Notes: generated from the letters alone by a model not told the origin. Counted from the first letter of the stretch, positions 23,850-36,332 are shown. The stretch: DNA of 64,000 bases from Zea mays (GCF_902167145.1 NC_050098.1:112444207-112508206), one strand, 5' to 3'. A program made the numbers and translations.

Positions 23850-26800
23850 TCAATCCAAGTTCCGCGAATCTAAGACATTCAGCTCACTACGCAACCTGCA
23901 AAAGGTCTTCTCATCTAGAGGCTTGGTAAAGATATCAGCTAGCTGGTTCTCGGTGCTAACATGAAACACTTTGATATCTCCCTTTTGCTGGTGGTCTCTC
24001 AAAAAGTGATGCCGGATGTCTATGTGCTTTGTGCGGCTGTGTTCAACAGGATTTTCCGCCATGCGGATAGCACTCTCATTATCGCATAGGAGTGGGACTT
24101 TGCTCAGATTGTAGCCAAAGTCCCGGAGGGTTTGCCTCATCCAGAGTAGTTGCGCGCAACACTGTCCTGCGGCAACATACTCGGCCTCAGCGGTGGATAG
24201 GGCAACGGAGGTTTGTTTCTTAGAGTTCCACGACACCAGGGACCTTCCTAAGAATTGGCACGTCCCTGATGTACTCTTCCTATCAACCTTACATCCAGCA
24301 TAGTCGGAGTCTGAGTATCCAACCAAGTCAAAGGTAGACCCCTTTGGATACCAGAGCCCGAAGCAAGGCGTAGCAACCAAATATCTAAGAATTCGCTTCA
24401 CCGCCACTAAGTGACACTCCTTAGGATCGGATTGAAATCTAGCACACATGCATACGCTAAGCATAATGTCTGGTCTACTAGCACATAAATAAAGTAAAGA
24501 CCCTATCATTGACCGGTATGCTTTTTGATCAATGGACTTACCTCCTTTGTTGAGGTCGGTGTGTCCGTCGGTTCCCATCGGAGTCTTTGCGGGCTTGGCG
24601 TCCTTCATCCCAAACCGCTTTAGCAGATCTTGCGTGTACTTTGTTTGGGAGATGAAGGTGCCGTCCTTGAGTTGCTTCACTTGGAACCCAAGGAAGTAGT
24701 TCAACTCGCCCATCATCGACATCTCGAATTTCTGCGTCATCACCCTGCTAAACTCTTCACAAGACTTTTGGTTAGTAGAACCAAATATTATGTCATCGAC
24801 ATAAATTTGGCACACAAACAAATCACCATCACATGTCTTAGTGAACAGAGTTGGATCGGCTTTCCCAACCTTGAAAGCATTAGCAAGTAAAAAGTCTCTA
24901 AGGCATTCATACCATGCTCTTGGGGCTTGCTTAAGTCCATAGAGCGCCTTAGAGAGCTTACACACGTGGTCGGGGTACTGTTCATCCTCGAAGCCAGGGG
25001 GTTGCTCCACGTACACCTCCTCCTTGATTGGCCCGTTGAGGAAAGCGCTCTTCACATCCATTTGGAACAACCTGAAAGAATGGTGAGCGGCATATGCTAG
25101 CAAGATACGAATTGATTCTAGCCTAGCCACAGGAGCAAACGTCTCCTCAAAGTCCAAACCTGCGACTTGGGCATAACCTTTTGCCACAAGTCGAGCCTTG
25201 TTCCTCGTCACCACCCCGTGCTCGTCCTGTTTGTTGCGGAACACCCACTTGGTTCCCACAACATTTTGCTTGGGACGAGGCACCAGTGTCCAAACTTCAT
25301 TGCGCTTGAAGTTGTTGAGCTCCTCCTGCATGGCCAACACCCAGTCCGGATCTAGCAAGGCCTCCTCTACCCTGAAAGGCTCAATAGAAGAGACAAAGGA
25401 GTAATGCTCACAAAAATTAACTAATCTAGATCGAGTAGTTACTCCCTTACTAATGTCACCCAAAATTTGGTCGACAGGATGATCCCTTTGAATCACCGCT
25501 CGAACTTGGGTTGGAGGTGCCGGTTGCGCTTCTTCCTCCAACACATGATTATCTTGTGCTCCCCCTTGATCACACGCCTCCTTTTGATGAACCTGTTCAT
25601 CGTCTTGAGTTGGGGGTTGCACCATAGTTGAGGAAGAAGGTTGATCTTGCTCCAATTGTTCCTGTGGTCGCACATCACCAATCGCCATGGTGCGCATAGC
25701 GGCCGTTGGAACGTCTTCTTCATCTACATCATCAAGATCAACAACTTGTTCTCTTGGAGAGCCATTCGTCTCATCAAATACAACGTCGCTAGAGACTTCA
25801 AACAAACCCGATGATTTGTTGAAGACTCTATACGCCTTTGTATTTGAGTCATAACCTAACAAAAACCCTTCTACTGCTTTGGGAGCAAATTTAGAATTTC
25901 TACCCTTCTTCACTAGAATGTAGCACTTGCTCCCAAATACACGAAAGTACGATACATTGGGTTTGTTACCGGTTAGAAGCTCATATGACGTCTTCTTGAG
26001 GAGGCGGTGAAGGTAGACCCTGTTGATGGCGTGGCAAGCAGTGTTCACGGCTTCCGACCAAAAACGCTCGGGGGTCTTGAATTCTCCAAGCATAGTCCTC
26101 GCCATGTCGATTAGCGTCCTGTTCTTCCTCTCTACCACACCATTTTGCTGTGGTGTGTAGGGAGCGGAGAACTCGTGCTTGATCCCTTCCTCCTCAAGGA
26201 ACTCCTCCACTTGAAGGTTCTTGAACTCCGACCCGTTGTCGCTCCTTATCTTCTTCACCTTGAGCTCAAACTCATTTTGAGCTCTCCTGAGGAAGCGCTT
26301 GAGGGTCCCTTGGGTTTCAGACTTATCCTGCAAAAAGAACACCCAAGTGAAGCGGGAAAAGTCATCAACAATAACTAGACCATACTTACTTCCTCCTATG
26401 CTCAGATAGGCGACGGGTCCGAAGAGGTCCATGTGTAGCAGCTCCAGGGGTCTTGATGTGGTCATCACATTCTTGCTGTGATGTGCTCCTCCCACTTGTT
26501 TACCTACTTGACAAGCTGCACAAGGTCTATCTTTTTCGAATTGTACGTTAGTCAAACCTATCACGTGTTCTCCCTTTAGAAGCTTGTGAAGGTTCTTCAT
26601 CCCCACATGTGCTAAGCGGCGATGCCACAGCCAGCCCATGCTAGTCTTAGCTATTAAGCATGCATCTAGACCGGCCTCCTCTTTTGCAAAATCAACTAAA
26701 TAAAGTTTGTCGTCTAATACACCCTTAAATGCTAGTGAACCATCACTTCTTCTAAAGACAGACACATCTACATTTGTAAATAGACAGTTATACCCCATGT

Positions 26801-27056
26801 TGCATAATTGACTAACAGATAGCAAATTATATCCAAGAGACTCTACTAAAAACACATTAGAGATAGAGTGCTCATTAGAAATTGCAATTTTACCTAACCC
26901 TTTTACCTTGCCTTGATTCCCATCACCGAATATAATTGAATCTTGGGAATCTTTATTTTTGACGTAGGAGGTGAACATCTTCTTTTCCCCCGTCATATGG
27001 TTTGTGCATCCGCTATCAATAATCCAGCTTGAACCCCCGGATGCATAAACCTGCAA
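23850..27056 (-). CDS. pol: Sirevirus F pol polyprotein
   Basis: An intact 1068-residue Copia pol, close to that of E along its whole length. Protease DSG is at residues 14-16. Integrase has HRRLAHVGM ... CAACQVGK and the DDE core ([27 protein letters not shown]). A variable acidic linker follows, then RT ([20 protein letters not shown]) and RNase H ([19 protein letters not shown]), ending in [11 protein letters not shown]. It lies in the +1 frame of gag, just after a TTTGCCTTGCAG sequence. All catalytic residues I can check are present, so the product is probably functional. Confidence 0.94.
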   Translation of the reverse strand: MQVYASGGSSWIIDSGCTNHMTGEKKMFTSYVKNKDSQDSIIFGDGNQGKVKGLGKIAISNEHSISNVFLVESLGYNLLSVSQLCNMGYNCLFTNVDVSVFRRSDGSLAFKGVLDDKLYLVDFAKEEAGLDACLIAKTSMGWLWHRRLAHVGMKNLHKLLKGEHVIGLTNVQFEKDRPCAACQVGKQVGGAHHSKNVMTTSRPLELLHMDLFGPVAYLSIGGSKYGLVIVDDFSRFTWVFFLQDKSETQGTLKRFLRRAQNEFELKVKKIRSDNGSEFKNLQVEEFLEEEGIKHEFSAPYTPQQNGVVERKNRTLIDMARTMLGEFKTPERFWSEAVNTACHAINRVYLHRLLKKTSYELLTGNKPNVSYFRVFGSKCYILVKKGRNSKFAPKAVEGFLLGYDSNTKAYRVFNKSSGLFEVSSDVVFDETNGSPREQVVDLDDVDEEDVPTAAMRTMAIGDVRPQEQLEQDQPSSSTMVQPPTQDDEQVHQKEACDQGGAQDNHVLEEEAQPAPPTQVRAVIQRDHPVDQILGDISKGVTTRSRLVNFCEHYSFVSSIEPFRVEEALLDPDWVLAMQEELNNFKRNEVWTLVPRPKQNVVGTKWVFRNKQDEHGVVTRNKARLVAKGYAQVAGLDFEETFAPVARLESIRILLAYAAHHSFRLFQMDVKSAFLNGPIKEEVYVEQPPGFEDEQYPDHVCKLSKALYGLKQAPRAWYECLRDFLLANAFKVGKADPTLFTKTCDGDLFVCQIYVDDIIFGSTNQKSCEEFSRVMTQKFEMSMMGELNYFLGFQVKQLKDGTFISQTKYTQDLLKRFGMKDAKPAKTPMGTDGHTDLNKGGKSIDQKAYRSMIGSLLYLCASRPDIMLSVCMCARFQSDPKECHLVAVKRILRYLVATPCFGLWYPKGSTFDLVGYSDSDYAGCKVDRKSTSGTCQFLGRSLVSWNSKKQTSVALSTAEAEYVAAGQCCAQLLWMRQTLRDFGYNLSKVPLLCDNESAIRMAENPVEHSRTKHIDIRHHFLRDHQQKGDIKVFHVSTENQLADIFTKPLDEKTFCRLRSELNVLDSRNLD

Positions 27057-27063
27057 GGCAAAT

Positions 27064-29451
27064 TTAGGCTTGGGACTTAGGTACCCAACTCTTGTTGGGT
27101 CCTACAAGGTTAGTGCAAATTTCCTTAGGGGCCCAAATGCAAGTTTTGTCTCCCTTGCATTTTGCCCCTAACTTCCTAGCAACTATCTTCATATCCTTTC
27201 TACAAATAGCAAAGGAAGCATTTAGGGCATGATAAATTGTAGAAGGTCCATGAACTTTCCTATGAGCATTAACAACATTTCTCCTAGGCATATTGTGAAT
27301 AACATTTCTTCTACCAACCTTTCTATCATGCACAACATGAGAACTAGAAGCAGTCATAGCATAAGAATCATAAGCATGTGAATCAAAAGCATCATAACTT
27401 CTAAAAGCATTTCTAGAATTTTTCCTATCATGATACAAAAAGGCATGGTTCTTTTTAGCACTAGTAGCCATAGGGGCCTTCCCTTTCTCCTTAGCGGGAA
27501 TGGGAGCCTTATGGCTTGTTAAGTTCTTGGCTTCCCTTTTGAAGCCAAGTCCATCCTTAATTGAGGGGTGTCTACCAATCGTGTAGGCATCCCTTGCAAA
27601 TTTTAGCTTATCAAATTCGCTTTTGCTAGCCTTAAGTTGAGCATTAAGACTAGCCACTTCATCATTCAATTTAGAAATTGAAACTAGATGTTTACTACAA
27701 GCATCAACATTAAGATCTTTACACCTAGTGCACGTTTCAACAATTTCTACACAAGATGTTGATTTACTAGCTACTTCTAGTTTAGCATTTAAGTCATCAT
27801 TAACACTCTTTAAAGTAGCAATGTTTTCATGACAAGAAGATAATTCACTAGAAAGCACTTCATTTCTTTTAACTTCTAAAGCATAGGATTTTTGTGCCTC
27901 TACAAACTTATCATGTTCATCATACAATAAATCCTCTTGCTTTTCTAAAAGCCTATCCTTTTCATTCAAGGCATCAATCAATTCATTGATTTTATCAATT
28001 TTATTTCTATCCAATCCCTTGAACAAACTAGAGTAATCTATTTCATCATCACTAGACTCATCGTCACTAGAAGAATCATAAGTGACATCATTACGAGTGA
28101 TTAGCTTCTTCTCTCTTGCCATGAGACAAGTGTGACGCTCGTTGGGGAAGAGGGATGACTTGTTGAATGCAGTGGCGGCGAGTCCCTCATTGTCGGAGTC
28201 AGACGAGGAGCAGTCCGAATCCCACTCCTTGCCAAGATGAGCCTCGCCCTTTGCCTTCTTATAATTCTTCTTCTTCTCCCTCTTGTTCCCTTGGTCCTGA
28301 TCACTATCATTGTCGGGACAGTTAGCAATAAAATGACCAAGCTTACCACATTTGAAGCACGAACGCTTCCCCTTGGCTTTGGTCTTGCTTGGCTGTCCCT
28401 TGTGACCTTTAAGCGCCGTCTTGAATCTTTTGATGATGAGGGCCATCTCTTCATCATTAAGTCCGGCTGCCTCAATTTGTGCCACCTTGCTAGGTAGCAT
28501 TTCCTTGCTTCTTGTTGCCTTGAGAGCAAGAGGTTGAGGCTCATTGATTGGACCGTTTAGAGCGTCGTCGACGTATCTCGCCTCCTTGATCATCATCCGC
28601 CCGCTTACGAATTTTCCGAGTACCTCCTCGGGCGTCATCATCGTGTACCTGGGATTCTCACGAATATTGTTTACGAGATGAGGATCAAGAACGGTAAAGG
28701 ACCTTAGCATTAGGCGGACGACGTCGTGGTCCGTCCATCGCGTGCTTCCGTAGCTCCTTATTTTGTTGATAAGGGTCTTGAGCCGGTTGTAAGTTTGGGT
28801 TGGCTCCTCTCCCCTTATCATTGCGAATCGTCCAAGCTCGCCCTCAACCAACTCCATTTTAGTGAGCATGGTGATGTCGTTCCCCTCGTGAGAGATCTTG
28901 AGGGTGTCCCATATCTGTTTGGCGTTGTCCAAGCCGCTCACCTTATTGTACTCTTCCCTGCACAAAGATGCTAATAGAACAGTAGTAGCTTGTGCATTTC
29001 TATGGATTTGTTCATTTATAAGCATAGGGCTATCCGAGCTATCAAATTTCATTCCATTCTCTACAATCTCCCATATGCTTGGATGGAGAGAGAATAAGTG
29101 ACTACGCATTTTGTGACTCCAAAATCCGTAGTCTTCCCCATCGAAGTGTGGAGGTTTGCCAAGAGGAATGGAAAGCAAATGCGAATTCGAACTATGTGGA
29201 ATACGAGAATAATCAAATGAAAAGTTCGAATTGACCGTATTTTGTTTGTCGTAGTCGTCGTCCTTGTGGGAAGAAGTAGACTCGTCGCTGTCGTAGTAGA
29301 CGATCTCCTTGATATGTCTTGTTTTCTTCTTCTTCCCATCTTTACGTCTGTGGCCCGAGCCAGAGTTGTTGGATTTGTCATCTTTTGGCTCGTTGACGAA
29401 GGACTCCTTTTCCTTGTCGTTGATCACGATTCCCTTCCCCTTAGGATCCAT
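27064..29451 (-). CDS. gag: Sirevirus F gag
   Basis: An intact 795-residue gag on the minus strand, start MDPKGKGIV at 29451, about 50 bp after the 5' LTR and PBS. Domains: basic N-terminus, UBN2-type gag core (about 90-330; [42 protein letters not shown]), CCHC zinc knuckle ([14 protein letters not shown]), acidic Ser/Asp-rich linker, long coiled coil, and a basic C-terminus ending WVPKSQA. The protein packages the RNA in virus-like particles. It is longer than the E gag because nothing is deleted. Confidence 0.93.
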   Translation of the reverse strand: MDPKGKGIVINDKEKESFVNEPKDDKSNNSGSGHRRKDGKKKKTRHIKEIVYYDSDESTSSHKDDDYDKQNTVNSNFSFDYSRIPHSSNSHLLSIPLGKPPHFDGEDYGFWSHKMRSHLFSLHPSIWEIVENGMKFDSSDSPMLINEQIHRNAQATTVLLASLCREEYNKVSGLDNAKQIWDTLKISHEGNDITMLTKMELVEGELGRFAMIRGEEPTQTYNRLKTLINKIRSYGSTRWTDHDVVRLMLRSFTVLDPHLVNNIRENPRYTMMTPEEVLGKFVSGRMMIKEARYVDDALNGPINEPQPLALKATRSKEMLPSKVAQIEAAGLNDEEMALIIKRFKTALKGHKGQPSKTKAKGKRSCFKCGKLGHFIANCPDNDSDQDQGNKREKKKNYKKAKGEAHLGKEWDSDCSSSDSDNEGLAATAFNKSSLFPNERHTCLMAREKKLITRNDVTYDSSSDDESSDDEIDYSSLFKGLDRNKIDKINELIDALNEKDRLLEKQEDLLYDEHDKFVEAQKSYALEVKRNEVLSSELSSCHENIATLKSVNDDLNAKLEVASKSTSCVEIVETCTRCKDLNVDACSKHLVSISKLNDEVASLNAQLKASKSEFDKLKFARDAYTIGRHPSIKDGLGFKREAKNLTSHKAPIPAKEKGKAPMATSAKKNHAFLYHDRKNSRNAFRSYDAFDSHAYDSYAMTASSSHVVHDRKVGRRNVIHNMPRRNVVNAHRKVHGPSTIYHALNASFAICRKDMKIVARKLGAKCKGDKTCIWAPKEICTNLVGPNKSWVPKSQA

Positions 29452-29487
29452 CTCTTCGGGCGGTTAGTCCCTTTCTTGAAGAGAACG

Positions 29488-29499
29488 GCTCTGATACCA
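29488..29499 (-). other. Primer-binding site of element F
   Basis: Minus strand TGGTATCAGAGC, two bases from the LTR end; complementary to initiator tRNA-Met. Confidence 0.85.
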
Positions 29500-29501
29500 A
29501 T

Positions 29502-30745
29502 TGAGAGCACCTAGAGGGGGGGTGAATAGGTGATCCTGTAAAACTTAAGCTTATAGCCACAAAAACTTGTTAAGTGTTAGCACAATCAATGCCAAGTGGC
29601 TAGAAAGGAGTCTCAACAAAACACAATACCACAGAGATGACACAAAGGTTTATCCCGTGGTTCGGCCAAGACCAACGATTGCCTACTCCACGTTGTGGCG
29701 TCCCAACGGACGAGGGTTGCAATCAACCCCTCTCAAGCGGTCCAAAGACCCACTTGAATACCACAGTGTTTTGCTTGCTTTTTCTCAATCCCGTTTGCGA
29801 GGAATCTCCACAACTTGGAGCCTCTCGCCCTTACAATTGAAGTTCACAAAGAACACAGAGCAAAGGGGGAATGAGCAACGCACACAAGACTTCAAAAGAT
29901 CAGAGCAACAACACGCACACAAGTCGCAACAAGAGCTCGCAACACAACTCAAAGAGTTCGCAACTCAACAAGAGCTCTAGATGCTATCACAATGAAACGA
30001 ATGTGTGAGATCGATGTCTTGGTGCTTAGGAATGTTGTAGGAATGCTTGGTGTTCTCCTCCATGCGCCTAGGGGTCCCTTTTATAGCCCCAAGGCAGCTA
30101 GGAGCCGTTGAGAACAAATCTGGAAGGCCATCCTTGCCTTCTGTCATCGGGCGCACCGGACAGTCCGGTGCACACCGGATAGTGTCCGATGCCCGATTCC
30201 TTTCCTTAAATGGCGAAGCCGACCGTTGCAGATCTGGGAGCCGTTGGCGCACCGGACATGTCCGGTGCACACCGGACAGTCCGGTGCCCCCTTCCGACCG
30301 TTGGCTTGGCCACGTGTCGCGCGCAGAATCCGCGGCCGACCGTTGGCCCGGCCGACCGTTGGCTCACCGGACAGTCCGGTGCACACCGGACAGTCCGGTG
30401 AATTTTAGTCGTACGCCGTCAGCAAATTCCCGAGAGTGGCCTCTTCGGCCGAGGCAGCCTGGCGCACCGGACACTGTCCGGTGCACCACCGGACAGTCCG
30501 GTGCTCCAGACCGAAGCAGCCTTCTGGCTGTACACAGCCAACTCTTTTCTTTTCTTTTTCTTCCTGTTTCCAATACTTAGACAAGTATATTAGTACACAA
30601 AACCAATGTACTAAGACTTAGAAACATACCTTTGCTCTTGATTTGCACTTTATTCATCCATGGCATAAATTCACATTTAAGCACTTGAGTTGGCACTCAA
30701 TCACCAAAATACTTAGAAATGGCCCAAGGGCACATTTCCCTTTCA
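29502..30745 (-). repeat. 5' LTR of element F (1244 bp)
   Basis: The same as 21836-23060 except for about nine substitutions and a 19-bp insertion near 30380, which is one extra palindrome unit. Confidence 0.93.
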
Positions 30746-31594
30746 ACAGCCCCGGGGAATCTTTGTAAAGGCTATGTAGTGATGCCCTGCTGGACCACCT
30801 AGGTAGTGGTCAATGGGGAGTAGCTCTCTCCGGGCAGAAAGGGAATCACGGCTTGTGGGTAAAGTGCACAACCTCTGCAGAGTGTTTGAAAACTGATATA
30901 TCAGGCGTGCTCGCGGTTATGAGCGGCCAAGGGAGCTCCAGTGATTAGTGGTACTTGATCAGAGATGTTCGATTTGCAGGTGGCAATGAAATTGATGGTT
31001 CTTGGTTTTGACTCTGGTAATGGTAAGTGGTACTCTTTCCGTTTGGAAAGGGGTACGTTTGGGTTAATAACGTGGGTTAATTCTAAAACTTGGCTTTCTC
31101 TACTAGTAATAATAATCTGACCAACTAAAAGCAACTGCTTGACTTACCCCCCATATAAAGCTAGTCCACTACAGCCAAACAGGATACTTGCTGAGTATGT
31201 TGATGTGTACTCACCCTTGCTCTACACACCAAGCCCCCCATCCCTAGGTTGTTAGCATTGCAACCACTGCTCAGGAGAAGATGAAGTTGTGGAAGGAGAC
31301 CATCAAGAGTTCCAGGACTACGACGAGTTCTAGGTGTGGGTTAGCGGCAACCCCCAGTCGGCTGCCTGTGAAGGCCGCGTTTATCTACGTTTCTTTTCCA
31401 CACTTTGATTATTGTAAAGACTATATGGATGTCTCAGACACATGATGTAATCGACTACTATTCCCCTTTTTAATACTATTTGAGCACTATGTGATGATGT
31501 CCATGTTATGTAACTGCTGTGTACGTGAATTTCTGATCCTGGCACGTACATGGTTCACATTCGGTTTGCCTTCTAAAACCGGGTGTGACATAGG

Positions 31595-31606
31595 TGGTAT
31601 CAAAGT
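31595..31606 (+). other. Primer-binding site of element D
   Basis: TGGTATCAAAGT, four bases after the LTR end at 31590. It matches the tRNA-Met complement TGGTATCAGAGC with small differences, as in other Del/Tekay-type elements. 31607-31850 holds no gene. Confidence 0.7.
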
Positions 31607-31850
31607 CGTGCTGACTGTAGGACCGCTAACCTAGAGTAGAATGGTCGTTCTAAGGATTATAGACCTATGTCCCTGCCTTGACTTTGATATCCCTTCAAAA
31701 GTTGGTCATATCGACCAAACCTATGTTCTACTATATATTATACCTTGCTGAAAATTGTGTTTTATTCTAATCCTTCATTTATTTATGGTTCATTACTTGC
31801 TGGTCATACTAGTTCTGTTCTCACTCTTATGCTTGCGGTGTCTTTTGTAG

Positions 31851-32864
31851 ATGGCTCGTCTTAGACACACCGCACGGAAGTCTGTCATCCCCTTCTTACC
31901 TTCCCGTCTCGCAGAGCGTTCGCTTCACCGTCCCGTGACCGGTCAGTCCAGTCACCTAGAGAGGCTGCACCATCGCCTGCATGAGGAGCAGGAATGTCAA
32001 CGACAGGAGCAGCAGGGCTCTTCTTTCTCGCTCCAGCAGGAGATAGAGTCTGTGAGGAGCTAATCCCCCGTGCTTCCCCTGGAGGCGCCCCCTGCACCAC
32101 CACTGGACGCCCCAGCCCCTGGAGTAGCTGCTGGAGGAGACCCAGACGACGGAGGTGGCGACGACAGCTTGAGCCACGACACCGACTTTTCTGCTGACCA
32201 GGAGCCAGAAGGATGGGTTGCTCGACCCATCACTCGCGATGCTGCTCACGGGTGTCACTTCCACGATGCGCTCGACACCCTGCTACGTCGGACACTTGAC
32301 CGGCGTACTTGGTCTATCGAGTATCGCTGTGTGGTCTACCAGCATAGTCGCGGGGTCTACCCGGACCGCTGGGAAGCGACCTGCTTGGTGCGCCGTCCGG
32401 AGAACAGTCTCTGGGGTGCTGAGGTCTACTCAGAGCACTACTCCATCTCTGAGCGGGACTCAGCTGAGGCGGCCATGCAAGATGTCGCACGGCGTGCGCT
32501 TTCGCACTACTTCTCAGTGCTCGGTGGGGTAGCTGATGGTCTCAACCTGAAGTATTACCCTCGCCGTCCATCTGGCAGCACAGGAGGTGTGATTGTTTCA
32601 CCTGTTGGTGAGGACAATCCTAGGTTGAGCAGTACAGTCAACCTAGCCGCCATGCTAAACACGGAGCTGGACCATGCATTAGACGAGCTGAGTAGGGCTC
32701 GTGCTGAGATCGCCCTGCTGTGGGCTGAGCGCGCGGAGCGTCGTCACCTGGACGATGGTTCCCCCGCTCCCGTCGGGACTCAGCACCCGTACCGCTCACC
32801 TCGGCGTGGACACCAGTCTTATGGCAATCCCGACTGCAAGACCAAGATAGACTTAGAACCATAG
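31851..32864 (+). pseudogene. orf0-like gene upstream of gag in element D
   Basis: A 337-codon frame starting MARLRHTARK at 31851, with one in-frame TAA at 32061-32063, then open to 32864. The ATG directly follows TCTTTTGTAG, a good 3' splice site. The N-terminus is basic and Gln-rich, followed by an acidic Pro/Gly-rich linker. The centre (32220-32540) has alternating hydrophobic strands (YRCVVYQHSRGVYPDRW, ATCLVRRPE) and a helix (SERDSAEAAMQDVARRALSHY). A short coiled coil (LDHALDELSRARAEIALL) ends it. An extra frame upstream of gag, called orf0, is known from rice RIRE3/RIRE8-type Gypsy elements, and this one has the same position. Its function is unknown. Confidence 0.6.
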
Positions 32865-32895
32865 ATCGTCAGAGTCGGATCTTGTAATTAATACG

Positions 32896-32898
<3 letters not shown>

Positions 32899-32959
<61 letters not shown>
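32899..32959. repeat. (AT)n microsatellite
   Basis: An uninterrupted AT dinucleotide run of about 61 bases in the spacer between orf0 and gag of D. The rest of 32865-33316 has no supported gene; it ends in TTTGCATTCTGCAG just before the gag ATG. Confidence 0.95.
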
Positions 32960-32961
<2 letters not shown>

Positions 32962-33316
32962 CTACAGTCTTAGCGTTAGTCTCACTTTTAGTTAGTCTTA
33001 GTTAGACAGGGTAGTTTGCTATATCCTGTGCATTTATGTTTGTCATGATGAACTATGTTTGATTTGGATCTTTGTAATGACTGTCACCAGAGTGTGGGCA
33101 TCCCCTGCATTTTGGTTTACCTGTTATGCTAATAGAGTTAGTTATCTAGTTGGGAAGCCTTTTGCTCCACTTTCCTCTTTATCTGAGAAGCTGTGTTGGT
33201 CTGTGTTGGGGATCAGTGAAGATGCTCGTCTGTTCAGTGTTGTGGAGAATTCTATACTCTTTTCTTATGCTGCAAGATTTGCAAGGTCAGTTCTGATGTG
33301 TGTTTGCATTCTGCAG

Positions 33317-35012
33317 ATGTCAGAAAATAGGCGCAGAGGAGGAAGGCGTGCTCAACAGGAGCGACCAGCTCAGCAGGATGAGGCACCCCAGCAACAGCAA
33401 CTGTCGCCCCCGCCCCTGATGTCCATCGAGCAGATGTTCCTGATGCAGACTCAGGCAGTTCAAGCCATTGGTCAGACTCTGGCCGCCATTCAGCAGCAGC
33501 AGCAGCAACAGCCACCACCTCAGCCTCAGATGCCTCAGATGCCCAGGGACAAGCGTGCTGAATTCATGAGAGGTCATCCCCCAACGTTTGCTCATTCTTC
33601 TGACCCCATGGATGCCGAAGACTGGCTGCGCACTATGGAGCGGGAGTTGCATACCGCTCAGTGTGATGACAGGGAGAAAGTTCTGTATGGTCCCCATCTG
33701 TTGAGAGGAGCAGCCCAGTCATGGTGGGAGTCTTATCTCGCCACCCATGCCAACCTTGACACCATCACATGGGAAGAGTTCAGAGGTAGCTTTCGTCAGT
33801 ACCATGTGCCTGCAGGTCTGATGACAGTGAAGAAGGAGGAGTTCCTGGCTCTCAAGCAAGGGTCATCGTCTATCAGTGAGTACCGGGACAGGTTTCTGCA
33901 ACTGTCTCGCTATACTCCTGAAGATGTCAACACTGATGCCAAGCGACAGTACCGTTTCCTGAGAGGCTTGGTCGACCCTCTATAGTATCAGCTGATGAAT
34001 CATACCTTCCCAACATTCCAGCACCTGATTGACAGAGCAATCATGACAGAGAGGAAGCGTAAGGAGATGGAGGATCGCAAGCGCAAGATCAGTGGACCCC
34101 AGCCTGGAAGCAGCAATCGTCCTCGTTTCTCAGGCAATCAACCTCAGCAGTTCAGGCAAAACCAGCGTCCACCTCAGCAGCAACAGCAGTTTCAAAGGCA
34201 GTATCCTCAGCATCAGCATCAGAATTGCCAGAATAATCAGCCAGGAGGAGGTCAGTTCCAGAGGCAGAATCAGCAGGCACCTCGTCTTCCTGCCCCAGCA
34301 AACCAGCAGAACAGTCAGGCAGCACCAGCTCAGGTTGGAAACAGAGCATGTTTCCACTGCAGAGAGCAGGGCCATTGGGTGATGCAATGTCCGAAGAAGG
34401 CAGCCCAACAGCAGTTAGGCCCCAATGCCACAACAAAGCAGAATGTGTCTCAGCCTGGAGCAGGCAACCGCTCTCAGCCACGTTATAACCATGGGAGACT
34501 GAACCACTTGGAGGCTGAAGCAGTTCAGGAGACCCCCGGCATGATAGTAGGTATGTTTCCAGTTGACTCCCATCTTGCAGAAGTGTTATTTGATACTGGA
34601 GCAACGCATTCTTTCATTACTGCATCATGGGTAAAAGCACATAATCTCCCAATAACTGCCATGTCAACCCCCATTCAAATTGACTCAGCCGGTGGTAGAA
34701 TTCGAGCCGATAGCATTTGTTTGAATGTAAGTGTGGAAATAAGGGGGGTAGCATTTCCCGCTAACCTCATAGTAATGGGTACTCAGGGAATAGATGTCAT
34801 CCTAGGGATGAATTGGCTAGATAAGTATCATGCAGTTATCAGTTGTGATAAAAGCACAATCAAGTTGGTGTCCCCACTAGGAGAGGAAGTGGTGACCGAG
34901 TTAGTCCCGCCTGAGCCAAAGAAAGGAAGTTGTTATCAAATGGCTGTTGATAGCAGTGAAGCAGACCCAATTGAGAGTATCAAGGTAGTGTCTGAGTCTC
35001 CAGATGTGTTTC
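33317..35012 (+). pseudogene. gag-pro: Element D gag and protease, 5' part of the polyprotein
   Basis: Starts MSENRRRGGR at 33317. One in-frame TAG (33983-33985), at a site where Gln is likely, is the only break before Sirevirus G interrupts the frame at 35012. Features: Gln/Pro-rich N-terminus, retrotransposon gag domain (DPMDAEDWLRTMEREL; RGAAQSWWESYL; WEEFRGSFRQYHVP), basic Gln-rich linker, CCHC knuckle (34349-34390, CFHCREQGHWVMQC), and aspartic protease (DTG at 34592-34600; later DVILGMNWL). The frame resumes exactly at 52387-52392 after G is skipped. The ATG directly follows CTGCAG, an acceptor-like sequence. Confidence 0.88.
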
Positions 35013-36330
35013 TGAAAGGGAATTAGGCTTACACCTATTTCCTAATTGATTTTGGTGGTTGAATTGCCCAACACAAATAATTGGACTAACTAGTTTGCTC
35101 TAGTCTATAAGTTCTACAGGTGCCAAAGGTTCACAATAAGCCAATAAAAAGACCAAGAAAAGGGTTCAAACAAAGAGAGCAAGGGTCACCCCAATGGCAC
35201 CCTGGTCTGGCGCACCGGACTGTCCGGTGTGCCACCGGACAGTGTCCGGTGCACCAGGGGACTCCAAGCTGAACTCCTCACCTTTGGGAATTCTCAGAGG
35301 CGCTCCGCTATAATTCACCGGACTGTCCGGTGCACCACCGGACAGTGTCCGGTGCCCCAAGGGAGAGCAACTCTGAACTCGCCAGCTTCGGGAATCCGCT
35401 CCGCTATAATTCACCGGACAGTCCAGTGAGTCACCGGACAGTGTCCGGTGCACACCGAACTATCCGGTGTGACAGCGGAGCAACGGCTACTTCGCGCGCA
35501 ATGGTCGACTGCAACGCATTAAATGCGCGCCTGCGCGCGCAGAGGAGCAGAGCACGCGCGGGTGGCACACCGGACAGCCTACAGGGCCTGTCCGGTGCAC
35601 CACCGGACAGCCAGGCGGGCCCACAAGACAGAGCTCCAACGGTCAGAACCCAACGGCCAGGTGACGTGGCTGGCGCACCGGACAGTGTCCGGTGGCGCAC
35701 CGGACTGTCCGGTGCGCCATGCGACAGCAGCCTCCACCAAACCGCTAGTTTGGTGGTTGGGGTTATAAATACCCCCAACCACCCCACATTCAAGTCATCC
35801 AAGTTTTCCACCTTCCAACTACTTACAAGAGCTCTAGCATTCAATTCTAGACACACCAAAGTGATCAAATCCTCTCCCAATTCTACACAAAGCTTTAGTG
35901 ATTAGTGAGAGAGATTTGTTGTGTTCTTTTGAGCTCTTACGCTTGGATTGCTTCGTTCTTTCATTCTTTCTTGCGAACAACTCAATTGTAACCAAGGCAA
36001 GAGACACCAATTGTGTGGTGGTCCTTGCGGGGAAGTTTGTTCCCGTTTGATTGAGAAGAAGAAGCTCACTCGGTCTGAGGGACCGGTTGAGAGAGGGAAA
36101 GGGTTGAAAGAGACCCGGTCTTTGTGACCACCTCAACGGGGAGTAGGTTTGCGAAAACCGAACCTCGGTAAAACAAATCCTTGTGTCACACTCTTATTTG
36201 CTTACGATTTGTTTTACACCCTCTCTCTCAGACTCGTTCTTATTTCTAACGCTAACCCGGCTTGTAGTTGTGATTAAGTTTGTAAATTTCAGATTCGCCC
36301 TATTCACCCCCCCCCTCTAGGCGACTTTCA
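35013..36330 (+). repeat. 5' LTR of element G (1318 bp)
   Basis: Holds the palindrome array (35213-35714), a TATA box (GTTATAAATACCC, near 35762) and a C-rich run just before the end. It is 22 bp longer than the 3' LTR (without solo LTR I) owing to one palindromic unit. Confidence 0.93.
35213..35714 (+). promoter_or_regulatory. CACCGGAC-GTCCGGTG palindrome array in the G LTR
   Basis: About ten copies or variants of CACCGGACTGTCCGGTG / CACCGGACAGTGTCCGGTG in U3, ending about 50 bp before the TATA box. It is the same motif class as in F although the rest of the LTRs differ. The partner array is at about 50622-51107. Confidence 0.8.
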
Positions 36331-36332
36331 AT

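Larger units (their letters stand above)
21836..30745 (-). mobile_element. Element F: intact Sirevirus-type Copia (8.9 kb)
   Basis: A complete minus-strand Copia element with TGAGAGCACC ... CCCTTTCA LTRs and perfect ACAGC duplications (21831-21835, 30746-30750). Gag (795 aa) and pol (1068 aa) are both open. The LTRs differ by about nine substitutions in 1.2 kb (by eye, 0.7%) and one 19-bp palindromic unit. There is no envelope-like gene. It is the youngest-looking complete element in the window and resembles the Opie/Ji group of maize Sireviruses; the exact family name is not assigned. Confidence 0.92.
7827..31590 (+). repeat. 5' LTR of element D, split by Sireviruses E and F
   Basis: LTR pieces are 7827-8246, 20048-21835 and 30751-31590, about 3.05 kb in all once E, F and their duplicated 5-bp targets are removed. 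8100-8246 and 20043-20660 are very GC-rich; the proline/alanine-rich frames at 20032-20709 are compositional and not supported as genes. 20690-20998 is a tandem repeat. 21001-21835 and 30751-31590 show no gene. The piece from 31188 (CTTGCTGAG ... ACTCACCCTTGCT) is shared with solo LTR B. Confidence 0.85.

Noticed and set aside
32899..32959. (AT)n run as a replication origin or matrix attachment site
   Set aside because: A simple microsatellite in a retroelement spacer; nothing else supports a function.
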